NCBI RefSeq assembly: GCF_025398255.1
Contig: NZ_JAODNW010000003.1
Coordinates: forward strand, 124,001 to 188,000
Length of the DNA: 64,000 nucleotides
From: Chelativorans intermedius
GTDB taxonomy: Bacteria; Pseudomonadota; Alphaproteobacteria; Rhizobiales; Rhizobiaceae
Direction of reading: 5' to 3'
Position 1 is the stretch's first letter. Each line of letters opens with the position of its first letter. The translations under genes were made by a program, and so were the position numbers. Under the pieces are notes generated by a model. The model saw nothing but the letters and a program-made list of their open reading frames with translations, was not told the DNA's origin and did not search any database. Positions 37,095-46,855 of this stretch are shown in pieces.

Positions 37095-38492
37095 GTGAGC
37101 GCCAATCTTGCAGCCTTCCTCTACCTCGTCTCCGGCATTCTGTTCATCCTGGCGCTGAGGGGGCTTTCGCATCCCACCACGAGCCGCCAGGGCAACATCT
37201 TCGGCATGGTGGGCATGGGCATCGCCATTGTGACGACCCTGGCGGTGGCGCGGCCGTCGGCGGGCGGTCTGGGGCTGATCGTGCTGGGCCTGGCGCTCGG
37301 CGGCGCGGTGGGCGCGACGATCGCCCGGCGCATCCAGATGACGAAGATGCCGCAGCTCGTGGCAGCCTTTCACAGCCTTGTGGGGCTTGCCGCGGTGATG
37401 GTGGCGGCGGCGGCCCTTTATGCGCCGGAAAACTTCGGCATCGGCACGGTGGGCGCCATCCACGCCCAGGCGCTGGTCGAGATGTCGCTGGGGGTGGCGA
37501 TCGGCGCCATCACCTTCACCGGCTCGGTGATCGCCTTTCTGAAGCTCGACGGGCGCATGTCGGGCAAGCCGATCCTGCTGCCGATGCGACATGCCGTCAA
37601 TGCCGGCCTCGGCATCGCGCTGGTGGTGCTGGTGGTGATGCTGGTGGCGACGCAGAGCCACGCCGCCTTCTGGCTGATCGTCGCCCTGTCGCTGGTGCTC
37701 GGTGTGCTCATCATCGTGCCGATCGGCGGGGCGGACATGCCGGTGGTGGTGTCGATGCTCAATTCCTATTCGGGGTGGGCGGCGGCCGGCATCGGCTTCA
37801 CGCTGGGCAATCTGGCGCTCATCGTCACCGGGGCGCTGGTGGGCTCGTCGGGTGCCATCCTGTCCTACATCATGTGCAAGGGCATGAACCGCTCCTTCCT
37901 GTCGGTCATTCTTGGCGGCTTCGGGGGCGAGAGCGCGGTGGCCGGCGACGACGGGGTGGAGCGCACGGTCAAGCAGGGCTCGGCGGAGGATGCGGCCTAT
38001 CTGATGGCCAATGCGCAGAAGGTGATCATCGTGCCGGGCTACGGCATGGCGGTGGCCCAGGCGCAGCATGCGCTGCGCGAGATGGCCGACAAGCTGAAGG
38101 GAAAGGGTGTGGAGGTGAAATACGCCATCCACCCGGTGGCCGGCCGCATGCCGGGCCACATGAACGTGCTGCTGGCGGAAGCGCAGGTTCCCTATGACGA
38201 GGTGTTCGAGCTCGAAGACATCAACTCCGAGTTCTCGCAGGCCGACGTCGCCTATGTGATCGGCGCCAATGACGTGACCAACCCGGCGGCGCGCGACGAC
38301 AAGTCCTCGCCCATCTACGGCATGCCCATCCTCGAGGTCGACAAGGCGCGCACCTGCCTGTTCGTCAAGCGCTCGCTCGGCTCCGGCTATGCCGGCATCG
38401 ACAACACCCTGTTCTACAAGGACGGCACGATGATGCTCCTCGGCGACGCCAAGAAGATGACCGAGGACATCGTCAAGGCCCTCGACGAATAG
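37095..38492 (+). CDS. pntB: Proton-translocating NAD(P) transhydrogenase, subunit beta
   Basis: The 465-residue subunit starts at GTG 37095. About eight to nine membrane helices occupy residues 1-260. The cytosolic NADP-binding domain dIII follows, with VIIVPGYGMAVAQAQHAL, YAIHPVAGRMPGHMNVLLAE and VKRSLGSGYAGIDN. It is complete and of normal length. It ends the pnt operon, 18 bp before a strong hairpin terminator. Confidence 0.95.
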   Translation: MSANLAAFLYLVSGILFILALRGLSHPTTSRQGNIFGMVGMGIAIVTTLAVARPSAGGLGLIVLGLALGGAVGATIARRIQMTKMPQLVAAFHSLVGLAAVMVAAAALYAPENFGIGTVGAIHAQALVEMSLGVAIGAITFTGSVIAFLKLDGRMSGKPILLPMRHAVNAGLGIALVVLVVMLVATQSHAAFWLIVALSLVLGVLIIVPIGGADMPVVVSMLNSYSGWAAAGIGFTLGNLALIVTGALVGSSGAILSYIMCKGMNRSFLSVILGGFGGESAVAGDDGVERTVKQGSAEDAAYLMANAQKVIIVPGYGMAVAQAQHALREMADKLKGKGVEVKYAIHPVAGRMPGHMNVLLAEAQVPYDEVFELEDINSEFSQADVAYVIGANDVTNPAARDDKSSPIYGMPILEVDKARTCLFVKRSLGSGYAGIDNTLFYKDGTMMLLGDAKKMTEDIVKALDE

Positions 38493-38509
38493 CCCGCAAC
38501 ACAAGGCAG

Positions 38510-38533
38510 AGGCCCGCCACAGGCGGGCCTTCC
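38510..38533. terminator. Terminator after pntB (shared with converging TPR gene)
   Basis: AGGCCCGCC, loop ACA, GGCGGGCCT forms a perfect 9-bp stem 18 bases after the pntB stop, followed by TTCC. It also lies downstream of the minus-strand TPR gene. The T-tract is short, so efficiency is uncertain. Confidence 0.65.
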
Positions 38534-38549
38534 AACTCCAAAACCCGCC

Positions 38550-39404
38550 CTATGCCGCACCACGCGTGCGTGCAAGTCCATCGCGGGCCGGGGTGTACTC
38601 GGGATCAAGCTGAAGGGCGCGGGAGTAGGAGCGGGCGGCGCGCTCGTTCTCGCCGCGCCGCTCATAGACGAGCGCCTGGTTGGCCCAGCTCTCGGCCAGC
38701 TCGTCGTCCAGGCGGATGGCGGTGTTGAAGTCGGAGAAGGCGTTCTCCTCGTCCCCCAGCGCCAGATAGGAAAGCCCCCGGCCGTTATAGCCATAGGGCT
38801 CGCGCGGGGCGAGCGAGATGGCCTTGGAGAAATCCTCGATGGCGAACTGATGCTGGCCGCTGGCCTGATAAAGCAGGCCGCGGCGGTGATAGGCGCGCGG
38901 ATCGGTGGTGTCGAGCTGGATGGCGCGCTCGAAGTCGCGGAAGGCTTCGCCCGACTGGCCGGCCTGGCGGTAGAGCTCGCCGCGACCGATATAGGCCGTG
39001 TCGTAGCGCGGGTTGAGCGCGATCGCCTGGTTGTAGTCGGCCAGCGCCCTTTCCCGCTCGCCCATGTAGCGGTAGATCAGCGCCCGGTTGGCATAGGCCT
39101 GGTAGGAGCGCGGGTTGAGCGCGATCGCCTGGTCGAAATCCTTCAGCGCCTCGCGGTAGCGCCCGGCCCGGCCATAGGCGGCGCCACGCATGTTGTAGGC
39201 TTCGGGATCGTTGGGCGTGCGCTCGATGACGGCGCTCAGCGATGCGATGTTTTCCGCCGAGCCCTGCGCGGGGTCGATCCGGGTCAGGCTTTCCATGGCG
39301 TCGCCGGCCGACTGGCAGGCGGCGAGCGGCAGAAGTGCAGCCAGCGCCAGGGCCATCCTGCCACGCCTGAACGCCCCGGTGCCTGCGGTTCTCACATCAG
39401 CCAT
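38550..39404 (-). CDS. TPR-repeat lipoprotein
   Basis: ATG 39404 follows GGCGGAAAAAGG and gives 284 residues. A signal with lipobox (ALLPLAAC, lipidated Cys30) is followed by six to seven tetratricopeptide repeats from about residue 62 to 275. Repeat examples are YNMRGAAYGRAGRYREALKD and YANRALIYRYMGERERALAD. It resembles NlpI-type envelope scaffold proteins anchored in the outer membrane. Function is likely protein assembly; no catalytic domain is present. It converges with pntB. Confidence 0.85.
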   Translation of the reverse strand: MADVRTAGTGAFRRGRMALALAALLPLAACQSAGDAMESLTRIDPAQGSAENIASLSAVIERTPNDPEAYNMRGAAYGRAGRYREALKDFDQAIALNPRSYQAYANRALIYRYMGERERALADYNQAIALNPRYDTAYIGRGELYRQAGQSGEAFRDFERAIQLDTTDPRAYHRRGLLYQASGQHQFAIEDFSKAISLAPREPYGYNGRGLSYLALGDEENAFSDFNTAIRLDDELAESWANQALVYERRGENERAARSYSRALQLDPEYTPARDGLARTRGAA

Positions 39405-39442
39405 CCTTTTTCCGCCTCTTGGAAGCGCTTCCTCTTGGCAAC

Positions 39443-39476
39443 AAAAAAGGCGGCGCCGAATCTCCGTCGCGCCACC
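39443..39476 (-). terminator. Rho-independent terminator of rpsU
   Basis: On the minus strand GGTGGCGC and GCGCCGCC form an 8-bp stem (one G-U pair) followed by six T (39443-39448), 43 bases after the rpsU stop. Confidence 0.75.
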
Positions 39477-39518
39477 TTGGTGATTCAAGCGGGCAAAAGG
39501 GACGAAATGTGGGCGCTC

Positions 39519-39746
39519 CTAGCGAGCCGCCCGTCCGCCACCGAGAATCCCCTCGCGCTGGGCGCGCTTGCGGGCCAGCTTGCGAGCCCGACGCACGGCC
39601 TCCGCCTTTTCGCGGGCGCGCTTTTCGGAAGGTTTCTCGTAGTGTCCGCGCATCTTCATCTCGCGGAAAATGCCTTCCCGCTGCATCTTCTTCTTCAGCG
39701 CGCGAAGCGCCTGGTCAACGTTGTTGTCGCGGACGAGTACCTGCAC
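39519..39746 (-). CDS. rpsU: 30S ribosomal protein bS21
   Basis: The 75-residue basic protein reads (M)[19 protein letters not shown] at the N-terminus, the canonical bS21 start, and continues with [20 protein letters not shown]. The GTG at 39746 is the start, supported by AGGAAAG upstream and by exact alignment with the family. A further in-frame extension to 39791 is not family-like. It binds the 30S platform near the anti-Shine-Dalgarno region. It has its own promoter and terminator. Confidence 0.95.
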   Translation of the reverse strand: MQVLVRDNNVDQALRALKKKMQREGIFREMKMRGHYEKPSEKRAREKAEAVRRARKLARKRAQREGILGGGRAAR

Positions 39747-40012
39747 CTGGGGCTTTCCTGTCAAAGGTTGATCTTTTCCGGTATCGAGCACGGCACCGAT
39801 ACCGGCTCAACACCAAAGTCCCGCGGCAGACCTCCGCCGCAGGATGGGCGGGCTGATAGCAGAATATGCTGTGTTTGTCGAGGCCCATGTCGCGCGCCCC
39901 TCCGGCTCCAAAGCGGCAAGCGCCGTCGCAATCAGCGCAAGACGGCGGGGCCAGTTTCGCTAGGGGTAGGTCTCGTGCGTCGAAACAGGCCGGTTGCGAA
40001 AGGGGCAAGCGC

Positions 40013-41266
40013 ATGCGCAAATATTCCGTCTTCGCCATTGCCCGCGAGGCGCTGCGCGGGCACACGGGTTGGCCGGAGCAGTGGGCCTCGCCCGAGCCGA
40101 AGAAGGAATACGACGTCATCATCGTCGGTGCGGGTGGCCACGGGCTGGCCACGGCTTACTACCTGGCCAAGGAGCACGGCATCACCAATGTCGCGGTGCT
40201 GGAGAAGGGGTGGCTCGGCGGCGGCAACACCGGCCGCAACACCACCATCATCCGCTCCAACTATCTCTATGACGAAAGCGCCGGCATCTACGATCATGCC
40301 GTCAAGTTGTGGGAGGGGCTCTCCCAGGAGCTCAACTACAACGTCATGTTCTCCCAGCGCGGCGTGATGATGCTCGCCCACAACGTGCACGACGTGCAGG
40401 TCTTCAAGCGGCACATCCATGCCAACCGGCTGAACGGCGTCGACAATGTCTGGCTGAGCCCGCAGGAGGCCAAGGAATATTGCCCGCCGCTCAACATCTC
40501 GCCGCAGGCGCGCTATCCCGTCATGGGCGCGGCGTTGCAGCGGCGCGGCGGTACGGCGCGCCACGATGCCGTGGCCTGGGGCTATGCGCGGGCGGCCTCG
40601 GCGCGCGGCGTCCACATCATCCAGAACTGCGCCGTCACCGCCATCCGCAGGGGGCCGGACGGCGCGGTCACGGGGGTGGAGACCACGCGCGGGCCGATCC
40701 GGGCGAGGAAGATCGGCGTGGTGGCGGCCGGCCATTCCTCCGTGCTGATGCAGATGGCCGGCGTGTCCGTGCCTCTGGAGTCTTTCCCCCTTCAGGCGCT
40801 GGTCTCCGAGCCGGTCAAGCCGGTCTTTCCCTGCGTGGTCATGTCCAACACGGTGCACGCCTACATCTCCCAGTCCGACAAGGGCGAGCTCGTCATTGGC
40901 GCCGGCACCGACCAGTACACCTCCTACGCGCAGGCCGGCAGCCTGCACATCGTTCAGCACACGCTGGATGCCATCTGCGAGATGTTTCCCATCTTCACGC
41001 GCATGAAGATGCTGCGCTCCTGGGGCGGCACCGTGGACGTGACGCCCGACCGCTCGCCCATCCTGGCCAAGACGCCGGTCAAGGGGCTCTATGTCAACTG
41101 CGGCTGGGGGACAGGCGGCTTCAAGGCCACGCCGGGCTCCGGCCATGTCTTCGCCCACACCATCGCCCGCGACGAGCCGCACCCGATCAACGCCCCCTTC
41201 ACGCTCGAACGCTTCCGCACAGGCAGGCTCATCGACGAGGCGGCGGCCGCCGCCGTCGCGCACTGA
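40013..41266 (+). CDS. soxB: Sarcosine oxidase beta subunit
   Basis: The 417-residue flavoprotein has an FAD-binding motif [18 protein letters not shown] (about residues 35-52) and [19 protein letters not shown]. His184 in [10 protein letters not shown] matches the context of the flavin-linked His in characterised SoxB; that is a family inference. It forms the heterotetrameric enzyme with SoxD, SoxA and SoxG, oxidising sarcosine to glycine, H2O2 and 5,10-methylene-THF. The start at [14 protein letters not shown] after AAAGGGG gives exact family length. It is first in the soxBDAG operon. Confidence 0.95.
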   Translation: MRKYSVFAIAREALRGHTGWPEQWASPEPKKEYDVIIVGAGGHGLATAYYLAKEHGITNVAVLEKGWLGGGNTGRNTTIIRSNYLYDESAGIYDHAVKLWEGLSQELNYNVMFSQRGVMMLAHNVHDVQVFKRHIHANRLNGVDNVWLSPQEAKEYCPPLNISPQARYPVMGAALQRRGGTARHDAVAWGYARAASARGVHIIQNCAVTAIRRGPDGAVTGVETTRGPIRARKIGVVAAGHSSVLMQMAGVSVPLESFPLQALVSEPVKPVFPCVVMSNTVHAYISQSDKGELVIGAGTDQYTSYAQAGSLHIVQHTLDAICEMFPIFTRMKMLRSWGGTVDVTPDRSPILAKTPVKGLYVNCGWGTGGFKATPGSGHVFAHTIARDEPHPINAPFTLERFRTGRLIDEAAAAAVAH

Positions 41267-41275
41267 GGGTTTCCC

Positions 41276-41569
41276 ATGCTGCTCATCTATTGCCCCTATT
41301 GCGAGGAAGAACGGCCGGAGCTGGAGTTCCGCCATGCCGGCGAGGCGCATATCGCGCGGCCGGAGAACATTGCCGGGATTTCCGACGAGGCGTTCGAGCG
41401 CTATTTCTTCATCCGCTCGAACCCGAAGGGCATCGCCTATGAGCGGTGGCGCCACATCCACGGCTGTGCGCGCTTCTTCAATGCGGCGCGCGACACGGTG
41501 TCCGACCGATTCCTGGCAACCTACAGGACCGGCGAGCCGAAGCCGCGCCTGGAAGGGGAGGGGCAGTGA
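41276..41569 (+). CDS. soxD: Sarcosine oxidase delta subunit
   Basis: The 97-residue protein has the SoxD zinc-site residues: Cys6 and Cys9 in YCPYCEEE, and His60 and Cys64 in RHIHGCARF. It starts 9 bp after soxB and its TGA overlaps the soxA ATG. It is a structural subunit of the tetramer. Length is normal. Confidence 0.94.
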   Translation: MLLIYCPYCEEERPELEFRHAGEAHIARPENIAGISDEAFERYFFIRSNPKGIAYERWRHIHGCARFFNAARDTVSDRFLATYRTGEPKPRLEGEGQ

Positions 41570-44565
41570 TGGCCGGCGCCTTCCGCCTTCCCGCCGCCGG
41601 GCGCCTGGATGCGGGCCGGACCCTGCGTTTCACCTTCGATGGCGTGTCCCACACCGGCCTTGCCGGAGATACGCTCGCCTCTGCGCTGCTTGCCAACGGG
41701 GTGCATCTCGTCGGCCGCTCCTTCAAGTATCACCGTCCGCGCGGCATCCTGGCCGCCGGCGCCGAGGAACCCAATGCGCTCGTCGGCATCCATCGCGACG
41801 CCGCGCGCAGGACGCCCAATGTGCGCGCCACGGTGCAGGAGCTCTATGACGGCCTGAATGCTGTCTCGCAGAACCGCTGGCCGTCTCTTTCCTTCGACGT
41901 GGGGGCGCTCAACGATCTGGCGGCCCCCTTCTTCTCCGCCGGTTTCTACTACAAGACCTTCATGTGGCCGCGCGCGGCCTGGGAGCGGCTCTACGAGCCT
42001 GTCATCCGCCGTGCCGCGGGGTTGGGCGTGGCGCCGGATCAGCCGGACCCGGACAACTATTCCAACCGCTTCGCCCATTGCGACGTGCTGGTCGTTGGTG
42101 CAGGGCCGGCAGGCCTTGCCGCCGCCCTTGCGGCGGCGGAGGCGGGTGCGCGCGTCATCCTGGCGGACGAGCAGCCGCAGCCCGGGGGCAGCCTGCGCTT
42201 CGAGTCGGGCGCGGTGATCGATGGAAAGCCAGGCTGGGAGTGGGCGCAGGAGACGGTGGCGCGGCTTGCCGCAAAGGACAATGTGCGTATTCTCACCCGG
42301 ACCACGGGCTTCGGCTACTACGCGCACAACATGGTGGCGCTGGCGGAGCGGCTGACGGATCACCTCGCCGCACCCGATGCGCAGGCCCCGCGCGAGCGGC
42401 TGTGGCAGGTGCGGGCCGGCCGGGTGGTGCTGGCCACCGGCGCCATCGAGCGACACATGGTCTTTCCCGGCAACGACAGGCCGGGCATCATGCTGGCGGC
42501 GGCCGGGCGGACCTATCTCAATCATTACGGCGTGGCCGTGGGCCGCAGGGTCGCCGTCTACACGGCCTGCGACTCGGCTTATGCGGCAGCGCTCGATCTC
42601 AAGAAGCAGGGCATCGCCGTGCCAGTCCTCGTCGATGCGCGCCAGGCACCGCAGGGCGGCCTCGTCGAACAGGCGAGGGAGGCGGGCATCGAGGTGCTGG
42701 CCGGCCATGCCGTCACCGGCACGCGCGGTCGGCTGCGGCTTTCCGCGATCGAGGTGGTGCCCGTCGCAGGCGGTCCGCAGCGCCGCGTGGAGGCGGATGC
42801 GCTTCTCACCTCCGCCGGCTGGACACCGGCGGTCCACCTGTTCTCGCAGTCGCGCGGCAAGCTTGCCTATGACGCCGGGACCGGGCGCTTCCTGCCCGGC
42901 ACCCATGCGCAGAACGCCGTCTGCGTGGGCGCCTGCAACGGCACCACGGATCTGGGCATGGTGGTGGAGGAGGCGTTGCACGCCGGCGCCGAGGCCGCCG
43001 GCCAGACCGGCGCACAGGCGCGCGGCGCGACGGCAAGGCCGGAGGCCCGCTCGCCCGAGGGATGGTCGGCGGGCATTGCCGGTCCCGCTCCGGGCGCCGA
43101 GGCCGGCAAGGGGGGCAAGGCCTTCGTCGATTTCCAGAACGACGTCACCGCCAAGGACATCGCCCAGGCGGTGCGCGAGGGCATGCGTTCCATCGAGCAC
43201 GTCAAGCGCTTCACCACCACCGGCATGGCCACGGACCAGGGCAAGACGTCCAATCTGCACGCGCTCGCCATCGCCGCGCGGATGCTGGACAAGCCGGTGC
43301 CCGAGGTGGGGCTGACCACCTTCCGCCCGCCCTATACGCCCGTCACCTTCGGGGCGCTGGTGGGCCATGGCCGCGGCGCGCTGTTCGAGCCCACTCGACG
43401 CACGCCGATCCACGCCTGGGCCGAGGCGCATGGCGCCGTCTTCGAGGATGTCGGCCAGTGGAAGCGCGCCTGGTATTTTCCGAAAGACGGCGAAGACATG
43501 CACGCGGCGGTGGCCCGCGAGTGCCGCACGGTGCGGCAGGCGGCAGGCATCTTCGACGCCTCCACGCTCGGCAAGATCGAGGTGGTGGGGCCCGATGCCG
43601 CCCGCTTCATGGAGCTCATGTACACCAACCCGTGGGCCAGGCTGGAGGTCGGGCGCTGCCGCTACGGCATCATGCTGCGCGAGGACGGCTTCATCTATGA
43701 CGACGGCGTGGTGGGCCGGCTGGCGGAGGACCGCTTCCACGTCACCACCACCACCGGCGGTGCGCCGCGCGTTCTCCACCACATGGAGGACTATCTGCAG
43801 ACCGAGTTCCCGCATCTCAAGGTCTGGCTCACCTCCACCACCGAGCAGTGGGCGGTCATCGCCGTACAGGGGCCAAGGGCGCGCGATATCGTGGCCCCCC
43901 TCGTCGAGGGGGTCGACCTCTCCGACGCGGCGATGCCGCACATGTCGGTGCGCACCTGCCGGGTTTGCGGCGTGCCGGCGCGGCTCTTCCGCATCTCGTT
44001 CACCGGGGAGCGCGGCTTCGAGATCAATGTGCCTGCCGATCACGGCCTTGCCGTGTGGGAGGCCGTGTGGGCGCAGGGCGAGAGGCACGGCGCCGTCGCC
44101 TATGGCACGGAGACCATGCACGTGCTGCGTGCCGAGAAGGGCTTCATCATCGTCGGCCAGGATACGGACGGCACCGTGACGCCGGACGATGCGGGGCTTG
44201 CCTGGGCCATCGGCAAGAAGAAGACGGATTTCGTCGGCATTCGCGGGCTCAGGCGCACGGACCTCGTTGCGCCGGGGCGGCGCCAGCTCATCGGCCTGAA
44301 GACGCTCGACCCGTCGATCGTGCTGGAAGAGGGAGCGCAGATCGTCGCCGACCCGAATCAGAAGGTGCCGATGAAGATGCTGGGCTTCGTTACCTCCGCC
44401 TACTGGTCGGAGAACTGCGGGCATTCCATCGCGCTGGCGCTGGTCGAGGACGGCCGCGCCCGCATGGGCGAGCGCCTCTATGTGCCCATGCCGGACGGCA
44501 CGATCGAGGTGGAGGTCACCTCCACCGTCTTCTTCGACGAGAAGGGAGAGCGCGTCCATGGTTGA
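41569..44565 (+). CDS. soxA: Sarcosine oxidase alpha subunit
   Basis: The 998-residue subunit has a ferredoxin-like N-terminal region (FTFDGVSHTGLAGDTLASAL), a nucleotide-binding domain (DVLVVGAGPAGLAAALAAAE, about residues 171-190), and a C-terminal GcvT-like tetrahydrofolate domain from about residue 615 (GRGALFEPTRRTPIHAW through EVEVTSTVFFDEKG). NAD and folate binding sites are therefore in one chain. It takes formaldehyde equivalents from sarcosine to THF. Length matches SoxA. A longer in-frame reading upstream lies over soxD and is rejected. Confidence 0.95.
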   Translation: MAGAFRLPAAGRLDAGRTLRFTFDGVSHTGLAGDTLASALLANGVHLVGRSFKYHRPRGILAAGAEEPNALVGIHRDAARRTPNVRATVQELYDGLNAVSQNRWPSLSFDVGALNDLAAPFFSAGFYYKTFMWPRAAWERLYEPVIRRAAGLGVAPDQPDPDNYSNRFAHCDVLVVGAGPAGLAAALAAAEAGARVILADEQPQPGGSLRFESGAVIDGKPGWEWAQETVARLAAKDNVRILTRTTGFGYYAHNMVALAERLTDHLAAPDAQAPRERLWQVRAGRVVLATGAIERHMVFPGNDRPGIMLAAAGRTYLNHYGVAVGRRVAVYTACDSAYAAALDLKKQGIAVPVLVDARQAPQGGLVEQAREAGIEVLAGHAVTGTRGRLRLSAIEVVPVAGGPQRRVEADALLTSAGWTPAVHLFSQSRGKLAYDAGTGRFLPGTHAQNAVCVGACNGTTDLGMVVEEALHAGAEAAGQTGAQARGATARPEARSPEGWSAGIAGPAPGAEAGKGGKAFVDFQNDVTAKDIAQAVREGMRSIEHVKRFTTTGMATDQGKTSNLHALAIAARMLDKPVPEVGLTTFRPPYTPVTFGALVGHGRGALFEPTRRTPIHAWAEAHGAVFEDVGQWKRAWYFPKDGEDMHAAVARECRTVRQAAGIFDASTLGKIEVVGPDAARFMELMYTNPWARLEVGRCRYGIMLREDGFIYDDGVVGRLAEDRFHVTTTTGGAPRVLHHMEDYLQTEFPHLKVWLTSTTEQWAVIAVQGPRARDIVAPLVEGVDLSDAAMPHMSVRTCRVCGVPARLFRISFTGERGFEINVPADHGLAVWEAVWAQGERHGAVAYGTETMHVLRAEKGFIIVGQDTDGTVTPDDAGLAWAIGKKKTDFVGIRGLRRTDLVAPGRRQLIGLKTLDPSIVLEEGAQIVADPNQKVPMKMLGFVTSAYWSENCGHSIALALVEDGRARMGERLYVPMPDGTIEVEVTSTVFFDEKGERVHG

Positions 44566-45103
44566 GGCCGCCCGCCGCACTTCGCCGCTCGAAGGTCGCG
44601 CCTTCCGCGGCCACGGCATCGTTCTCGCGCCTGCCGCCCCCGCCAGCCGCCTGTCGCTGCGGGCTGCGGAGGAGGCGCTGCCCGCCCTCTCGAAGGCGCT
44701 GGGGCTTTCCCTACCGCGCCGGCCCAAGACAAGCGCCGCGGAAGGCGGGCGTGCGGCGCTGTGGCTCGGTCCCGACGAGTGGCTGGTGATCGACGAACAG
44801 GGCGCCGACCTGCCGGCGCTTGCCGCCGGCGTTTCCGCACTGCATTCGGCGGTGGACATCTCCCACCGCAACACGGCCATCCTGGTGTCCGGGAAGCGGG
44901 CGGAGGAGGTGCTGGCGGCCGGTTGCCCGCAGGATCTCTGCGAGGCCCGCTTTCCCGTCGGCGCGGCCTCGCGTACCGTCTTCGGCAAGGCGGAGATCGT
45001 GTTGTGGCGCACCGGGAAGACCGTCTTCCGCGTCGAGTGCTGGCGTTCCTTCAGCGACTATGTGTTCTCCCTTCTGGAGAAGGCGGCGCGCGAAACCATG
45101 TAG
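44558..45103 (+). CDS. soxG: Sarcosine oxidase gamma subunit
   Basis: ATG 44558 overlaps soxA by 8 bp and gives 181 residues. SoxG features are LWLGPDEWLVID, AVDISHRNTAILVSG and a C-terminal VECWRSFSDYVFSLL. It caps the folate domain of SoxA in the tetramer. The family is poorly conserved, but context and motifs agree. Confidence 0.93.
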   Translation: MVEAARRTSPLEGRAFRGHGIVLAPAAPASRLSLRAAEEALPALSKALGLSLPRRPKTSAAEGGRAALWLGPDEWLVIDEQGADLPALAAGVSALHSAVDISHRNTAILVSGKRAEEVLAAGCPQDLCEARFPVGAASRTVFGKAEIVLWRTGKTVFRVECWRSFSDYVFSLLEKAARETM

Positions 45104-45152
45104 GCCCGCGCTGGAACCTCTGCAGGGTTGCGGCGTTCTTCCCCTCTCATGA

Positions 45153-45437
<285 letters not shown>

Positions 45438-45454
45438 GCGGCCTTACGGTTGCC

Positions 45455-46855
45455 TCAGTCGCGCGCCACCCGCCAGGCCGCCGCCGCTCCCAGCGCGGCA
45501 AGCGGCACGAAGGCGGCGAACACCCATATGGCAACGTCGTGCATTGCCGCCCCGTTCGCCCCCGCAAAGCCCGCCATATTGGCCACAATGCCCGACAGCG
45601 CTGCTCCCAGCGCGAAGGCCACCTGCTGCACGGTCGGCATCGCGGCGGAGGCCTGGTCGCGCTCGGCGGCGCTGGCGGCGGCCACCACGCGGCGGATGAG
45701 AAAGCCCCACAACATGCCGAAGCCCGCGCCCTGGGCGAGGGCAGCCAGAACGATGGCCCAGAGCGGCCCTTCGGCCATCAGGGGGCCGAGCACGGCGATG
45801 GCCAGCATGATGGCCAGCGCGCCGGTGCGGATCACCCACCGTTCCGCGGCCTCACCGGCGCCGGCCAGGGCCACCGCGGCAGTGCTCCAGGCCACCGATT
45901 CGGCGGCGATGATGTAGCCTGCGCCGAGCGCCGGCACGCCGTGGATGCGGTTGAGCAGAAAGGGTCCGTAGACGGTGAACGAAATCGCCGCCGTGCCGAG
46001 CGCCAGATTGGCGATGAAGCCGGCCCCCAGCGTGGTGCGCGGATCGAAGGCGCGGCGGGGAAACATCCTGTCGGCCGTTCGGCGCGCGTCGCTCGCCAGA
46101 AAAGCGACAAAGAGGCCCGCCCCCGCCGCTGCCATGAGAAGGGCGCGCCACGCCGCGCCTTCGAGGCCGGCCGCCGCCACCAGAAGGACGGCGCCGGTCA
46201 GCAGCGTCAGCCGCTGCAAGGGAAAGCGTTGCGGCGTGAGCGCCTGCGCGCCGACCGGGCTCATGAAGGCAGGCACCAGCACCGCCAGCGCCATGGCCTG
46301 CAGCGCAAAACTCCAGAAGCCCCAGCGCCATAGGCCGAGATCTGCGAAGAAGCCGCCGATCAGCGGTCCGCAGAAGGCCGACACGCCCCAGACGGCGGAC
46401 ATGAGCCCGATCAGCCGCGGCCACATCTGGCGTGGGAAAAGCCGGTGGATCGCCACATAGGTGAGCGCCACCAGAAGCCCGCCGCCCAGTCCCTGGGCCA
46501 GTCGCCCCGCCAGCATCACGATCATCGACGGCGCCAGTGCGCTTGCCGCACAGCCGGCTGCATAGACGAGGGCTGCGAGGATAAAGGCACGCCGAAGCCC
46601 CATGCTGCCGGCCGCCAGCGCTGCACCGGCGCCGGAAAGTATGGAGCCCAGCATGTAGAGCGAGAACGTCCAGCTCACCAGGCGGTCGCCACCGATGTCG
46701 GCCACCGCCGCGGGCATCGCCGTGGCCACCAGCAGCGAATCGGCGGCATGCAGCCAGATGCCGAGACAGAGCAGCGCATATTGCGGCAGGTGTCCGGTGC
46801 GGACGATCTCCGCCCAGCCGGCTTTGCCCGCCTGCGCGTCGGGGTCGGCGCTCAT
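45455..46855 (-). CDS. MFS transporter (drug/metabolite exporter)
   Basis: The 466-residue protein has about 12-14 hydrophobic segments and major-facilitator motifs: LVATAMPAAVADIGG, GAALAAGSMGLRRAF (loop 2-3) and AGRLAQGLGGGLLVA. The closest group is the DHA exporters such as EmrB-type. Its start overlaps the upstream regulator gene by four bases (ATGA), so its expression follows that of the regulator. The substrate is unknown. Confidence 0.88.
   Translation of the reverse strand: MSADPDAQAGKAGWAEIVRTGHLPQYALLCLGIWLHAADSLLVATAMPAAVADIGGDRLVSWTFSLYMLGSILSGAGAALAAGSMGLRRAFILAALVYAAGCAASALAPSMIVMLAGRLAQGLGGGLLVALTYVAIHRLFPRQMWPRLIGLMSAVWGVSAFCGPLIGGFFADLGLWRWGFWSFALQAMALAVLVPAFMSPVGAQALTPQRFPLQRLTLLTGAVLLVAAAGLEGAAWRALLMAAAGAGLFVAFLASDARRTADRMFPRRAFDPRTTLGAGFIANLALGTAAISFTVYGPFLLNRIHGVPALGAGYIIAAESVAWSTAAVALAGAGEAAERWVIRTGALAIMLAIAVLGPLMAEGPLWAIVLAALAQGAGFGMLWGFLIRRVVAAASAAERDQASAAMPTVQQVAFALGAALSGIVANMAGFAGANGAAMHDVAIWVFAAFVPLAALGAAAAWRVARD

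Noticed and set aside
35436..38504. 1022-codon minus-strand frame opposite the pnt operon
   Set aside because: Composition is biased (Arg, His, Pro) without domains; pntAA, pntAB and pntB are certain on the other strand.
41521..45012. 1163-codon open frame on the minus strand opposite soxD/soxA/soxG
   Set aside because: It is a shadow caused by high GC at third positions of the sox genes; it has no family motifs or ribosome site.
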